A stretch of DNA of 64,000 nucleotides, from assembly GCA_036172665.1 (NCBI GenBank), contig CM069872.1, forward strand, positions 24,928,001 to 24,992,000, in the 5' to 3' direction. The notes below the pieces were generated by a model. The model searched no databases, was not told the origin of the DNA, and saw nothing but the letters and a program-made list of their open reading frames with translations. Within the stretch, counting starts at the first letter, position 1; every line of letters begins with the position of its first letter. Below, piece after piece: positions 45,291-56,554 of this stretch. This DNA comes from Prosopocoilus inquinatus (lineage: Eukaryota; Arthropoda; Insecta; Coleoptera; Lucanidae). Made by a program: the position numbers and the translations under genes.

Positions 45291-46397
45291 ATCAACTGAT
45301 CCGAGTCGTGGGTTTACTTCTAGATTTTCCACTATTTCGGATGTTTTAAGACTTGAGGGGAAGTTTTTAAGGGCAGTAAAGTTGCACAGAAGATCACAAA
45401 TCTTACGCTTTGCTCGTAAATTCAGATGAATACCATCGAAAGCGTAATCGTTAACCGTGATCACAGTGTTTACACAAAAGACTTTCACATGATCAAATTT
45501 AGATGCCAGATTATAAATGCCATAGTTTATATGTTCAATCATATTATTAAGTTTCTTATTGTTGCACGTAAAAGGAATAGTAGATATTATGATATTGGTG
45601 TGGTTCGTTTTATTTATAACAGAATCAAATCCTTTCAGTAGTGCTCCAATAGTGTCACTGTCATAGCATTCGTATACATCATTTGAACCTGCTGCCAGGT
45701 ATATGAAATCGGATTTATCAAAACCTTCAGTTAATCTGACTAGATTTTCAACCACGTTATTTAATTTGGCGTTTGGTTTTACTAGGCCGGTAATTGAAAC
45801 ATTTGGCATAGTTTCGCGCATAAGAGAGCTCATATGTCTGCCGTGACTGTCGGTTAGGAATAATATTCTGTTAGGTGCGTTCTTCACTTTTTGAACATGC
45901 TTTACCGTTGATTCCGAACTGTGGTATGTTTTTATCTGTGTTTGATTTAATAAAGTTTCAGCCGGATTTTCTTCAGGAGTTTGCGACTCATTATGTGATA
46001 GTTTCGGTGCATCTGTTTGAGTGGCTATTGTTATACGGATTGAATTGCACAGAGTTATTTTCTCGATAATTTTTGTTTGATTTTCTATTATCAACTTGCA
46101 ACTATCCAATTGCATTTGTAATTTATGCATCTTCTCTTTCAAAGCATCATTTTCCTCCTTTAATGTAATATTTAAATTGTCGCATACAGCGAGTTTATTT
46201 CTAAGTAGCATTGTTGTGTCGTGAGATTCCATAGTTTTATCATTATCACAATCTTCGGAAGTCAAAAATAAGTAACTACTGTTTCGGGCCTTTTCCAGAA
46301 TTTTTTTACCCGTCCTTTGTTGTTGCTTCTCTTGCAGTTTGTTTCGTGATAGGCCATATATTTTTATTACGTAAGTTATGTTAAAGTTAGAAAGCAA
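45243..46397 (-). CDS. LINE ORF1 with coiled coil and SGNH esterase
   Basis: About 384 codons. The displayed start is a non-ATG codon and the frame is open further upstream; the first ATG lies about 55 codons in (K-T-M-E-S-H-D). Residues about 60-125 form a coiled coil (LAVCDNLNITLKEENDALKE, then further heptads). Residues about 185-365 form an SGNH hydrolase: block I RILFLTDSHGRHM with the catalytic Ser, V-K-P-N-A, block III YLAAGSNDVYE with Gly and Asn, and block V FDGIHLNLRAK with the Asp-x-x-His pair. All four SGNH blocks can be seen, so the esterase may be active. Such ORF1 proteins are known from CR1-type LINEs; their esterase role in transposition is still debated. Confidence 0.85.
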   Translation of the reverse strand: MLSNFNITYVIKIYGLSRNKLQEKQQQRTGKKILEKARNSSYLFLTSEDCDNDKTMESHDTTMLLRNKLAVCDNLNITLKEENDALKEKMHKLQMQLDSCKLIIENQTKIIEKITLCNSIRITIATQTDAPKLSHNESQTPEENPAETLLNQTQIKTYHSSESTVKHVQKVKNAPNRILFLTDSHGRHMSSLMRETMPNVSITGLVKPNAKLNNVVENLVRLTEGFDKSDFIYLAAGSNDVYECYDSDTIGALLKGFDSVINKTNHTNIIISTIPFTCNNKKLNNMIEHINYGIYNLASKFDHVKVFCVNTVITVNDYAFDGIHLNLRAKRKICDLLCNFTALKNFPSSLKTSEIVENLEVNPRLGSVDNNRFLTVGKILEKST

Positions 46398-46430
46398 AAA
46401 ATTGTAGACAAATACGGTTTCTGTAATTTT

Positions 46431-46924
46431 TTAAGTGTCGCCTGTGAAGTCGTATTTAATGGTACTCTTTAAATATGCCTTCACAGGTAATATTTACAAA
46501 AAATTGTAAGCGTTTAGGTTTGACAGGTTAATAACTTTTGTAAAATCTGTGAAATCGCGGTTTGAGTGAAAAAAAACTACAGGAAACAGTAATTGTCTAC
46601 TATTTTTTGGTTTCAAACGTACATTCGCCTAGAGCAATCAAGAAAAGTATTTGAGGTTTCGAGGTTTTCGTCTTTCTTTAATCATCTTGTACTTAAATAT
46701 TTAACAATTTTTGAAGCCTTGATATAATAACGTCAAAAAATTAAAATGATTTCCACTTGGTAATTGATGACTTTTTGTCAGCCTAGCCTGACTTAAGTTT
46801 TGATCGATCGTCTGGCAACACTATTCGTCAATCACTAAACCTGAATACTGTAAATACCGACCGTAGAGTGTACTTATAGGATCTATAAGTATTCGAACAC
46901 TAAATTTAATATTTTCTTATCTTC
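46431..46924. other. Non-coding spacer with a perfect-stem hairpin
   Basis: CCTGTGAAGTCGTATTTAA (46441) and TTAAATATGCCTTCACAGG (to 46487) can pair, leaving a short loop. It sits just upstream of the LINE 5' side. No gene. Confidence 0.5.
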
Positions 46925-46990
46925 AAACTGTTAAATTGTTCAAAAAAATTGGAATGTTACCTCTTAACCACACAAAAGTTTGTTTAAAAA

Positions 46991-47031
46991 CTAGATACGT
47001 ATTTCGGCAGCTATGCTGCCATCTTAAGTAG
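46991..47031 (-). ncRNA. Hammerhead ribozyme motif 2 (core changed)
   Basis: Minus strand: CTA, CTTAAGA (consensus CTGANGA, so one core G has become T), stem II GGCAGC-ATA-GCTGCC, GAAA, UACGUA, U-C, then TAG pairing with CTA. The G-to-T change hits an essential core base, so this copy is probably inactive. Confidence 0.6.
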
Positions 47032-47126
47032 ATGCCTTCTTCTTAATCACAAGAGAAGTAAAAACTTTTTGTGGTTAGTGATCACAATAGAAGTAAAGAC
47101 GTCTCTTGTGATCAAGAAGAAGGCAT

Positions 47127-47167
47127 CTACTGAAGATGGCAGCATAGCTGACGAAATACGTACCTAG
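47127..47167 (+). ncRNA. Hammerhead ribozyme motif 3
   Basis: CTA, CTGAAGA (47130-47136), stem II GGCAGC-ATA-GCTGAC with one mismatch, GAAA (47153-47156), UACGUA, C-C where U-C is expected, then TAG. The core is intact but the U next to the cleavage site is C and stem II is weakened. Activity is doubtful. Confidence 0.6.
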
Positions 47168-47245
47168 TTTTTAAACAAACTTTTTGTGGTTAGGAGGTTA
47201 AATCCAATTTCTTTATACTACAAACCACAGTCTCCAATACATTTT

Positions 47246-47511
47246 AATCTTGTTAAATTTTTGTATAATTAATTATAATTCGAAAAGCAACGTATCCTTT
47301 CACTGGTTACCTACAGGAGTCACGTCAATTCCCTGAAACAATGACAGATAACTCATAGCAATGATTATGACTCTTAAAATCATTGCTCATAGTATGACGC
47401 TTATTCCGTGGCTGAGGTGAATTTCATGTTTCGAATGTCCTGGCGGAGGTCCATTTCAAGATTCGCATGTTTGAACATAATCAGGCTTAAAATATTTTAG
47501 GTAGGGTTACC
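47246..47511. other. Non-coding spacer
   Basis: No feature recognised. Confidence 0.4.
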
Positions 47512-47625
47512 AATTTCTAAGTTTCGTAAATCGAGACGTCGGTTGAGACGTTGTCTTCGAAAAGACAAAGACAAAGACTTTGAATCCGGGACATACCGCA
47601 AAGCGCGGGACGGTTGGCAACCCTA
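47512..47625. mobile_element. Tiny MITE, TAGGGTTACCAA ends
   Basis: TAGGGTTACCAA and TTGGCAACCCTA are inverted ends of a 114-bp element. An internal GAGACGTCGGTTGAGACGT direct duplication is visible. Confidence 0.55.
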
Positions 47626-48839
47626 TCTAGATTTGGTTTTGCAACTGTAATCATTTTGATTGTAATTCTATCATACGTATTTTAAACAATGTTTAAAAGA
47701 AAAATGAAAACGTCGCAACAATTTTGACATTTCAGGCCTGGAGATTTAAGAGGCCCCAGGCGCGTCTATGCGAAAATCCACCACTGAAATCAAGGCATTG
47801 TGAAAATGTTGCATGTTGCGGTGGGAAAAATGATTCAGAATTGTATTCCGCGTATTACAGCGACGTCTAGTATGACACGAGATCTCTTATAGAGTCTACA
47901 GTCGACCTCCATTTACCATCCATTTACAACATATTTGAATTCTAATCGATTCAAATTCACTTAAAAATCACTGATTGAACTTCATTTGCAGTTATTCTGT
48001 TGGCTGTCATTGATAAAGAAGTGATTGAGCTCCTCCTCCCTCAACCCCTACTGATCAAGCTCATTTTACAATCAATATTCGGTTTGATGTGATTTCATAC
48101 ATATTTTGAGGTTATGTTCTTTTAATTTTAAAATATTATTCCTTTAGGAAACATTATGTTCGCTTTAAAGTCAGTTCATTTCAAAATCAAATCAATTTGA
48201 CGAATTGTTGTTCCTTGACTTTTTAGGTCCAATAGCTGACAGATGATTAGTTTTGATAATCATTGATAATTGTTCAAGATATCCAATAGTTAAAATTTTG
48301 TCTTCGGACGTGACAAAGAGGGTAATACCAATTATTTGACAAATATTTGCTGATTTTGGGATACCAGATGTATAACAAACCGATAATGGCCCACCTTTCA
48401 ATAGTGATGATAAAATTTATGTCAATGAGCTTGATTGAAGGCACAATAGAACCGCTTCACAAAGTTTCACAGCGTGCGCTGATAAACAAAAACTTCCAAG
48501 AGACTACTGATACTCGTACATTCAAGAGAGCGTTTGGGACGTAGCAAAACACCGTGACGTAATTTATAATAAATAATAAATATGATGGCACACTTTTATA
48601 ATTTTTTTGCCACATTGCGAACTAGTCTTAATGACCCAAAATAAACTTAATAATACTTAAAAAAAAAACTTTACAACTCAATAAGGTGGTTAACTTAATC
48701 AACAATTGAACTAATTTAGGATCAGACCGCATAGAATCGACTCGAATTCAATAAATTAAATTTGACTTAAAAGCCACGGTAATATTCTAATCTAAAACAC
48801 AAAGATATGCTGAAAATATTTACGTTAGAATAAAACGAA
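47626..48839. other. Non-coding region
   Basis: No gene recognised. A stretch near 47740-47790 (GAGGCCCCAGGCGCGTCTAT and CCACCACTG) resembles the left end of the hAT-like element at 18178 in reverse. Confidence 0.45.
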
Positions 48840-49440
48840 ATAGATTTAAAAAAATGCTGTATCAGCTGTTCGTTGAGGTTTTCTCGTCGTCGATTGTCAA
48901 AATATTGCGTCAACGGTAAGCGCCGCACTCGGGTAGTCGTGCTACACCGTGTACTTGAAAGCGTTGGTGACCTTCAATTCGGGGACGCTGTTTAATTAGT
49001 CGGCGACTCCGATGAAATGAGAGCCAAAATACGAGATTCGCCTTACTCGTAACGATTCTCAGAGTAATCAAACTTATTCCCCTCGGTGAAACGGATTCTG
49101 TTCCAATAAACAATGAAAGCATTTGTAACCGCGACCCACGCTTATAGGCATAGTGCTTGATTCTTTCCAGTTAAACTGCCTGTTGAATTTTTGCAACACA
49201 AATTCCCACAATGTATGAAACACGTGTGTATGCTCTCGTGTCGCACGGTAGAGTAAAATGTAGCCAAGATGGTTGCCAGAGTCTGCTTTCTGAGCGAACT
49301 TGGTGGGCGAAGGAATGTGTTATACTAGAACAATGAGAAGCATTGATTTCAAACGGCGCATGAACACCGCTCTCAGAAAATGTTGCTAACCTCATAAACA
49401 ACGCACATGCAACACATATTTGGCGAAATAATCCGCAACA
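48840..49440. other. GC-richer block, unassigned
   Basis: Higher G+C and CpG than its surroundings, with frames of 70-76 codons on the minus strand that match nothing I know. It could be an old exon, a regulatory region or a transposon piece. Confidence 0.3.
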
Positions 49441-51310
49441 AATGTTTTTAGCAAAAAGAAAATAATGCAGCCACTTTTTACCACAAACATTAATATTATT
49501 ACGTAATCTCTTGTTAAAAATGAACTTGCTTTTGCAAACTATAATGACGTTAACTAAAGAAAGATGAATTGAAAGAGGTCAACAAAATGCGATGCATTTC
49601 TTATAAAGTTTAATTAAATATGTGAATGTTGTAAGAGATTACTAAATAATATAAAGCATTTTAGAAACTTGTTATTTTTAAGTCCTCAGATAGTACCAAG
49701 CTCAATTAATAAACCAAAATTTTCGGATCTGCCCTATACGGAAATTTTTGTAGATCAAAATTTATTTAGAGTCGAAAACCAATAATATAATATGATTAGT
49801 AATGTTTTCAGGAAATTAGTTTACGGATCGAAAAGCAAACAAAAAAAAAACAATTTTTATCATTTTCGCTGGAATTGGAAATGAATTTAATGATGCAACC
49901 GAGTACTGACAACTTAATAATACATAGTTTTCATCACTTTCAATTGAATTGGGAATGAGTTTCTTATTAGAATTGTGATTATGGTTAAGAACGTTTCTTG
50001 ATATAACAGCATTCTGTTGCCTTTTTGATATCACTGTATTCCGTTACCTTTCTTATAAACAGTTGTTATACTACGAAAACGTTATAATCCATCCTGTTTG
50101 TAAGTAGTTTCGCGCCTTAGTTTAGTCATCACGTCAACACACTGCCTCAAATAAAATAAACAAGTATGCAAGCAAACTGGTACACAAATTTCCTTGTTGT
50201 CTTTACTTAAAGCAAAGTCCGGTAATGTTTTACGCAAAATTTTCAGGTTCCGCAAAATCTGAATTTATTTTAAAATATACAAGATGTCTCAACTTATCTG
50301 TATGATCTACAACTTCGTTATTTTATACTTTATGACGGATTTGAGGTATCAGGTTATTTTAAAGTAAATTTAATGAGGGTTTCTTACATCTTATTCCAAC
50401 CGTTTTAAATTTTTTATTAAACTTAAACTTTTATTAATATATTAATATATAATTAAAATTAAACTTTTATAATTTTTATCCCATTGACGTAAAGATTTAG
50501 AAAGCAGATATTGTGGCCCTGTTAGAAGTTAAGGGGAAGATATCTACCGCAGTAACGTTTTTTTTTTTATTTCATGCTAGTGAGTATTTCCTGAATTTTA
50601 CTACATTTTACTTGAATATGAAATTGTAACTTACTTACTCGAGCTGACGGAAATGATGTGATCTGAGGAGGTGAGATTTGTGGCAGAACGAAAGCAGCTT
50701 AATATTAGATCAGTCATGGCCAGCTCAATGAAAAACAACTTTTAACTCAATCGTATGATAACAGTAAATTCTGTTGTTGTCTAGATTAACGCAGAAAATA
50801 GGAACATCTTTCTTGCATTTCATATTTTCGGTTATTTTCTACATCACTCGCTTGTGCATCAGTGCCCGTCAGTAGAAAACGCAATAAGCTGCGTCTGTAA
50901 GATTACTGCAAACAGTCATGGAAATGAATAACATTTTTGCACTAGACGAAATCATATGAAGATTTAGTTAACTATTTACAGATAACCCTGTTCAACATAA
51001 AATTTTCTGAAATAAAAATAGCCAAATCATAACTACTTTGCGCTGTTAAACACCAACATGACTGTAAAATATTTTTTTTGCTCTAGTTTCGAAGATAGTA
51101 GTTCCTTTCTTTAACTAGAAATACAGAAATAGCTGTTTTAATTGGGTGTAATTTTTACTTATATGTAAATATGAGAATGAGTAAAAGTTAAACTGTCAGA
51201 AAACTAGAGGCCTGGAAGGTCAAAAAACATCCGCTTTAGCTGACACCGAAATTAAAAAGAAAATTCTGTATATTCTATAAGCATTAACTACTTTTAATGT
51301 TATGTCTAAC
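49441..51310. other. AT-rich non-coding region
   Basis: No gene, RNA or paired repeat recognised. Confidence 0.45.
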
Positions 51311-51501
51311 AAATAATTTAAGAACAGATAAAATAGCGACATCTTACTATCGCTTTTTGACCTGACATTGCAGTAGGAGAGACAAATTGAAGCGGGATTT
51401 GCTCCTACTAAGTCCCCCATGCAAGACGGCCATGCTTGCTGTCAAAGCATAATGAAAGTTTTTAGAAAAACTGTGCAAATGATTTTTCTAAATAATTTAA
51501 G
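51311..51501 (-). repeat. R1 repeat copy 6 with 12-bp target duplication
   Basis: Reversed, short R1 copy between AAATAATTTAAG (51311-51322) and AAATAATTTAAG (51490-51501). The repeat begins AACAGATAAAATAGCGACAT at the junction; the duplication and first repeat bases overlap slightly. Confidence 0.75.
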
Positions 51502-51995
51502 AGAAATGAATTCATACGTAACCATAGCAACCACAGTAATCCTCTAGCGACACCTCAATATGCCACATAATCAATTAAAGAAAACAGAATTTCTAGGAAA
51601 TCAAATGTTATGCTTGTTACGTCGGCTACACAAGCAAATCGTGTAACTCCAAAATGTCGAAGCTTACAGGAGAGACGAAAAACTTTTTAAAAGCAATTTT
51701 CTGTTACAAATAATTGCAAAATAATTATGTTTTATATTTGTCATTTATAACTTATATACTTCCCGAGTTCTCCATTTTTGGAAGAATACATATATTGAAC
51801 AACTCACGTGGGAACAGAATTACGGGAAAATAGTTCCGCGAAGAATTTTCTACTTGAACAAACGAATAGCCCAAAAATATAAGCACAATTTTTTTTTTAT
51901 TTTTTAAGTTCTGTTTAATCAGTAACCTAATATTTATGTTTTTATTAACTGACTTATTTATATTTGTTTGTACTTTGTGGAATTTGTCTTTATTA
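51502..51995. other. AT-rich spacer
   Basis: No gene recognised. Confidence 0.45.
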
Positions 51996-52314
51996 TACCG
52001 GGCGATCAATGGAACTCATAATTAGAGGAGAATGAGAATGAGAAATAAATAACAAGTTGACAGTTGTCATACCTGAGGTTATTTGTGCTTTTTACAATCT
52101 TTGTTTCGTAGTTTTATTTTGTATGGATGCTGGTTTAAACACTTTTCTTAGGGGGGTTCCACAGGTTAAATCCGTTTATTATCCATCATTTAAAAAAAAT
52201 AAACGTCACAATTCTGACACTTAAAATTTTTAATTTCAAACTAAACCGGTGTTGTCAACTTTTTAGAAAATATCACAGCCTGCTCTAATTATAAATTCCG
52301 TTGATCGCATGGTA
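51996..52314. mobile_element. TA-flanked MITE, CCGGGCGATCAATGGAA ends
   Basis: CCGGGCGATCAATGGAACTC (51998) is opposed by an imperfect inverse ending TTCCGTTGATCGCATGG (52312), each next to TA. Inner AATTAGAG and CTCTAATT words also match. About 315 bp. A single related end appears near 53985. Confidence 0.65.
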
Positions 52315-52339
52315 TTATTTTCTTTGTAAACGTTAACCA

Positions 52340-52704
52340 CATATTCGTCGGTTCTCTATACACATATTTTCAGTAGTAATTATTTTAGACTTCTGTTATC
52401 CTGTCACATGTTATTTATTTGCAAAAAAAAAATGAATTAATACCGTTTCTTTATATTTTTCTGAAATTACTGAATTTACTGAAATTTGAAATTTGGCAAC
52501 GTCGCAATTTTAAAATCTGTTACCCACACGAGCCCTGTCAACTGTAGAATCGGACATTTAATTTTTTAACCACGTAACTGATCAAGTTCTTAACAAAAAT
52601 AAAATAATTATGTATTAGCATGCCATTGGAATTATACACTATTTAAGTATGTTATGACAGAAAAATTATTTAAAAAGGAAAATAAATTGCTTTCTATAGC
52701 TTCT
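52340..52704. repeat. Dispersed repeat shared with 55110-55860
   Basis: Words such as CTTCTGTTATCCTGTCAC, GGCAACGTCGCAA, GTCAACTGTAG and AGAAAAATTATTTAAAAAGG occur in the same order at 55110-55860, with extra DNA in the latter. Non-coding, family unknown. Confidence 0.6.
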
Positions 52705-53730
52705 GCTTCAGGGAGATTCGGGCAACCCATTAAAGCTTTTTTCCCAATAAACTTTTGGTCAAATACAATAACAAAATAGTTACAAGAGTTTAAAGTTAAA
52801 TTACTTAAGAAACAAAAGTTACTACTTGGAGTAATATTGCACGTTTTAAATTCAAACTTGAGGTATTTTTGAGTTAATTGAACACTGCTTTGCATGGAAC
52901 AACTATCTAAAAAGATGTAGTCACATAAAAGTTGCGGCTATTTTATTTTTTCTTTTTTCATTTAATGTCCAAAAACGGATTTTCGTATTGCTGTGCACCG
53001 TCTACTCATTAAAACAAAACTTGGAAATAGATTCACGCAGACATTTTATGAATCGCGGTTTCGATAAATTTAGAACAGATAAAACAGCGACATCCTACGA
53101 CCGCTTTTGACCTGACATTGCAGTCGACATTGGTCGACCATGCTTGCTGTCAAAGTATAATGAAAGTTTAAAAAAAAAATTGTTGCAAATCGTTTTTGAT
53201 TGCAGTGAAAACCTCGAGCAGCCTCTGTACAGCTGTTTCAGCCCTCCTTGGGGCTTCGTCAGCAGAGACGTAGCTCGACATTCCCACTGCAAACAAAAAC
53301 GACTTGCCCAATTTATTCGCAATTGCAATGTAAGGGTGATGAACAGATAAAACAGCGACATCTTACGATCGCTTTTTGACCTGACATGGGGGACTTTTTA
53401 GCTGTTCATCACTCTTACATCGCAATTGCGAATAAATTGGGCAAGTCGTTTTTGTTTGTAGTGTTATCTACGTCTCTGCTGACGAAGCCCCAAGCAGGGC
53501 TGAAACAGCTGTACAGAGACTGCTTGAGGTTTTTACTGCAATCAAAAACAATTTGCAACAAAAAATTTTTCGATAAATTTAGAGTTTATTTGACGATAAA
53601 GTTGCAGTTTGTGAAATAATTTTGATTAATTAAGAAGCCATAGGTGTAAATTAAAAGAAGTGAAGACAGTTAAACTGCTGTAACTTTCTTATTATTGGGT
53701 TTCGATCAAAAGCGAATTAAGAAACAAATA
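52705..53730 (-). mobile_element. Reversed copy of the 14901-15474 MITE, split by R1
   Basis: Two blocks (about 52730-53072 and 53583-53725) match the MITE at 14901-15474 in reverse order and orientation, for example TTAAATTACTTAAGAAACAAAAGTT inverted in part and AAAGTTGCAGTTTGTGAAAT. The terminal 20 bp or so are not clear. R1 copy 7 lies between the blocks, so R1 jumped in after this MITE. Confidence 0.7.
53060..53582 (-). repeat. R1 repeat copy 7 with 14-bp target duplication
   Basis: About 495 bp built of two R1 units in opposite orientation. TTCGATAAATTTAG is present at 53060-53073 and 53569-53582. Because the surrounding MITE is known from another copy, the duplicated bases can be recognised as target sequence. 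Confidence 0.8.
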
Positions 53731-53735
53731 TTATA

Positions 53736-55109
53736 TAAATTATTTGATACCTAAAAATCCTAAGAATAAAATAAAATATGTATATTATGTCTAAATCGCC
53801 AAAAAATAACCAAATATAAATTAATATGTAAACACCTAAAATTAACCGTCAGAAAAACCTTACAAATTATAGCTAACCAAACAACACGGAAATACGGAAA
53901 TAAATAATCCAAAGACAAAAAACAAACTGCAGATGAGAGCAAATTACAATGTAGGTTGTTTTTTTGACGATTTATACATAATATACCGGGAGATTCAAGC
54001 AACTCATTTATTAAAAGTGTACGGACTTTCCCTTTGAATTTCTACTTCATATTTTGCAGTTATAAGTTAGCGATAATGATCTATCAAAATATAATATATA
54101 ATACCTCACTTTTATTACATTTTTGAAATCTTCATGAAATTCTAAAAATATTTTATGCAACAAAAACCACGACGCCAATTTTTGGCCTGTAGTAAGTAGG
54201 TTGCACATTCTATCAGATCATGCATAGTTTTGCACTTGATTGATTAGAAGCTGGTTAAAAAGTAACTTCTGTTCGGCCTAATTTCAATTGTCCAAAAGTC
54301 ATGTTTTTTTTTAATAGAATGCCTGGTATTTTTTTATATCATGTGACTCATAACTGTGTGTGGGCTATGAAAACTAGCAAAATTGTAATTGTTAAAATCA
54401 TCCATCTTTATTAATTTAAAAAAAAAACAATTTAATCGCAAAGAAAAACCAAAAAAATGAATTTTCAAACACAGATATATTAAACGTTTTGGTACGGATG
54501 CCATTGCCAATACTGTAGCTGCATCATTCTCATTATAAGTATCCTTCGTTTTCTTTCACCGACTTGTTTCCTCCATTTTTTTAAATATTTTTTCAGTGCA
54601 TTGACAGTCACTGGTACATCCGGAAAATCTCAAAAGTTAAAAGGTATAGGAAATTTTTCTCAGCTATTAATCAGAATGTAATTTCTGTAAAGTTTTTTGG
54701 GGTTTTAGGGCAAGGAATGACTTTCATCCTTTTTGCAAAAACACAAAAATAAAAAAAAAAGTTTTTTCTATTGTAAACCCAATCCGTGAACACACTGTAT
54801 GTTAACATAACAGTTTACTAGAACAGGAGGTACGACGCATAAATAAAAGTGAAGGTGTATCGCAAAATTTCACAATAGCTATTCGCCCTTATGCTGTATC
54901 CATTTATGTTAAACTTAGCGTGACGTTATCGACGAGTTCAAATTCCTATTTCAAAAAACGATAATACAATGTTATTGTTTAACGTAAATGCCCGTATGCT
55001 GTGGGCGATTGTGTATGAAACAACATACCATTTGGTGACATTACAATTACGTTATTTTTCTTTTAACGTCCACGTTATCATCACATTTGTGGTACAACAT
55101 AAGGCCGAT
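53736..55109. other. AT-rich non-coding region
   Basis: No gene recognised. Contains a lone MITE-like end (ATACCGGGAGATTCAAGCAA) near 53985. Confidence 0.45.
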
Positions 55110-55860
55110 TATCAGTAGTTATTTTAGGCTTCTGTGTTATCCTGTCACGTTATTTATTTGCAAAAATTAAATAAATATCGTTTCTTCATATTTTTTTCTG
55201 AAGGTTCTTTATATTAGCTGTTATTGAATAATTTCGTAGTATAATTTGCTATTAACACCTCCAGAAAAATTGAAAACAATTTTCTTCTCAATAATTATTT
55301 TTATTCGTACCTTCTTAGTAAATGACATTTACAGGTTAATTTTGTTATTTATGGTAACCAAATAAACGATAAATTACGGGAACAGACCTGTAATGTTTTA
55401 CGGGCTGGTATAAAAGATCTGTAAAATTTTACAGGCTTGTTGTCTGCTTACATTACCATCACTACTCACTTGATTATGGGGCTAACTCCTACGTCACTCA
55501 CCACAAAAGATTAAAACGAGAAAAAAAAATTAAGTTACAAAGCTTGACACTTAAATAACTACTAACATGGAAATTTGTGACACTGAAGACAAAATTGTTG
55601 TTGAAATTAAAACAGGTACCTATGGAAATCTGGCACGCTTGCTTGGAAATGCCTAAAGTGAGCACTCGTACGAATGGGAAAATTTGAAGTGTGGCAACGT
55701 CGCAATCTTTTACCTGTACGAACCACGTCAACTGTAGGTTTGGACATTTGGCATTTTGCTTTTTAACCACGTATCTGACCAAGTTTTTAATAAAACCTTA
55801 CAACAGAAAAATTATTTAAAAAGGGAACCAAATTTGCTTTCTGTAGAAAGTCAAAATCTC
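55110..55860. repeat. Dispersed repeat shared with 52340-52704
   Basis: See 52340-52704. A part of it (about 55290-55450, with GTTATTTATGGTAA and AAAGATCTGTAAAATTTTAC) recurs direct at about 56555-56740. The three segments suggest an old repeat family. Confidence 0.55.
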
Positions 55861-56059
55861 GTATCAAGAGATCAAGAGTGATACGTCATTAATGACGAAA
55901 ACTCATCTTAAAATACTAGAGAAACAAAAGTGACGTAGTCAAATGAGAATTAAGTTGGCTATATATCGCCATGTTGGGGAGTATAAACAAAATCTTTCGC
56001 ACATAACCTCCGTAACCTGTTAACCGTGTTTCGTGTGTCTGACGTCCAAATCCGATTTA

Positions 56060-56316
56060 CGAGAGAACGGAATCTCGTACATAAAACAGGTGGAAGGGAG
56101 TCGTCGGAGTTGACGATCACTCGCTTTCGCGTTTTGCCTTGATGTAAATGCTCTATCTTCAATTCATCGTAGTTAGTGATGGGGGACATCGCGATTACAG
56201 TATTATTGATATCAGTATTACTGTTAAATCAACAGTAGAATACAAAAGCACCTGATCGCTGACTCCGACGGCTCCATTCCACGGTCTCGTGTACGAGATT
56301 CCGTTCTCTATTAGTC
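56060..56316. repeat. Foldback with GAACGGAATCTCGTAC arms
   Basis: GAACGGAATCTCGTAC (about 56073) and GTACGAGATTCCGTTC (about 56291) are inverted, as are GTCGGAGTTGACGATCAC and TGATCGCTGACTCCGAC further in. Non-coding. Confidence 0.45.
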
Positions 56317-56554
56317 ACGTATGTCAATGTAGCTATTTCGACTGTAAACTGAGTCGTACTATAAGTGCAATTACTTCCAAATTTCATTCTAGCAATGCGA
56401 GAAGTAATTTTTGAGAAACTAAATAAAAGACAATTTTGCCGTTTTTACTGCAAAACGTTTCATTTAAATTACTGCTTGACGCTACTACTTGTGGCAAGTT
56501 CGGTCTATTTTGAAGTCATTACTATCTGTGACACATTACGCTTGTTTCGTGAAG

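Larger units (their letters stand above)
42235..46430 (-). mobile_element. CR1-like LINE retrotransposon
   Basis: A minus-strand non-LTR element of about 4.2 kb: ORF1 with coiled coil and SGNH esterase, overlapping ORF2 with APE endonuclease and reverse transcriptase, and a short 3' UTR ending in an (ATT)n tail on the coding strand. The ORF1 esterase plus APE-RT layout points to the CR1/L2 group; the exact clade is open. It is the best-preserved element here, with one stop codon seen in ORF2. The 5' end seems truncated, since ORF1 is open at its start without an ATG. No target duplication was identified. Confidence 0.85.
46925..47245. mobile_element. Head-to-head pair of hammerhead-bearing (Penelope-like) repeats
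   Basis: Two copies of one repeat face each other around about 47070. Each has AGAAGAAGGCATCTAC, a hammerhead-like core, then TAGTTTTTAAACAAACTTTT and a GTGGTT-bearing tail. The right copy continues to CAAACCACAGTCTCC (about 47225-47240); similar tail words follow the hammerhead at 19815. Inverted LTR-like copies with hammerheads are a known trait of Penelope-like elements; no Penelope RT was found here. Confidence 0.6.

Noticed and set aside
49171..49401. 76-codon minus ORF in a GC-richer block as a possible exon
   Set aside because: No motif, no convincing splice sites and no neighbouring exon.
55498..55782. Candidate later exon of Chsy1 on the minus strand
   Set aside because: The peptide shows no CHSY1-like motif and lies in a dispersed repeat.
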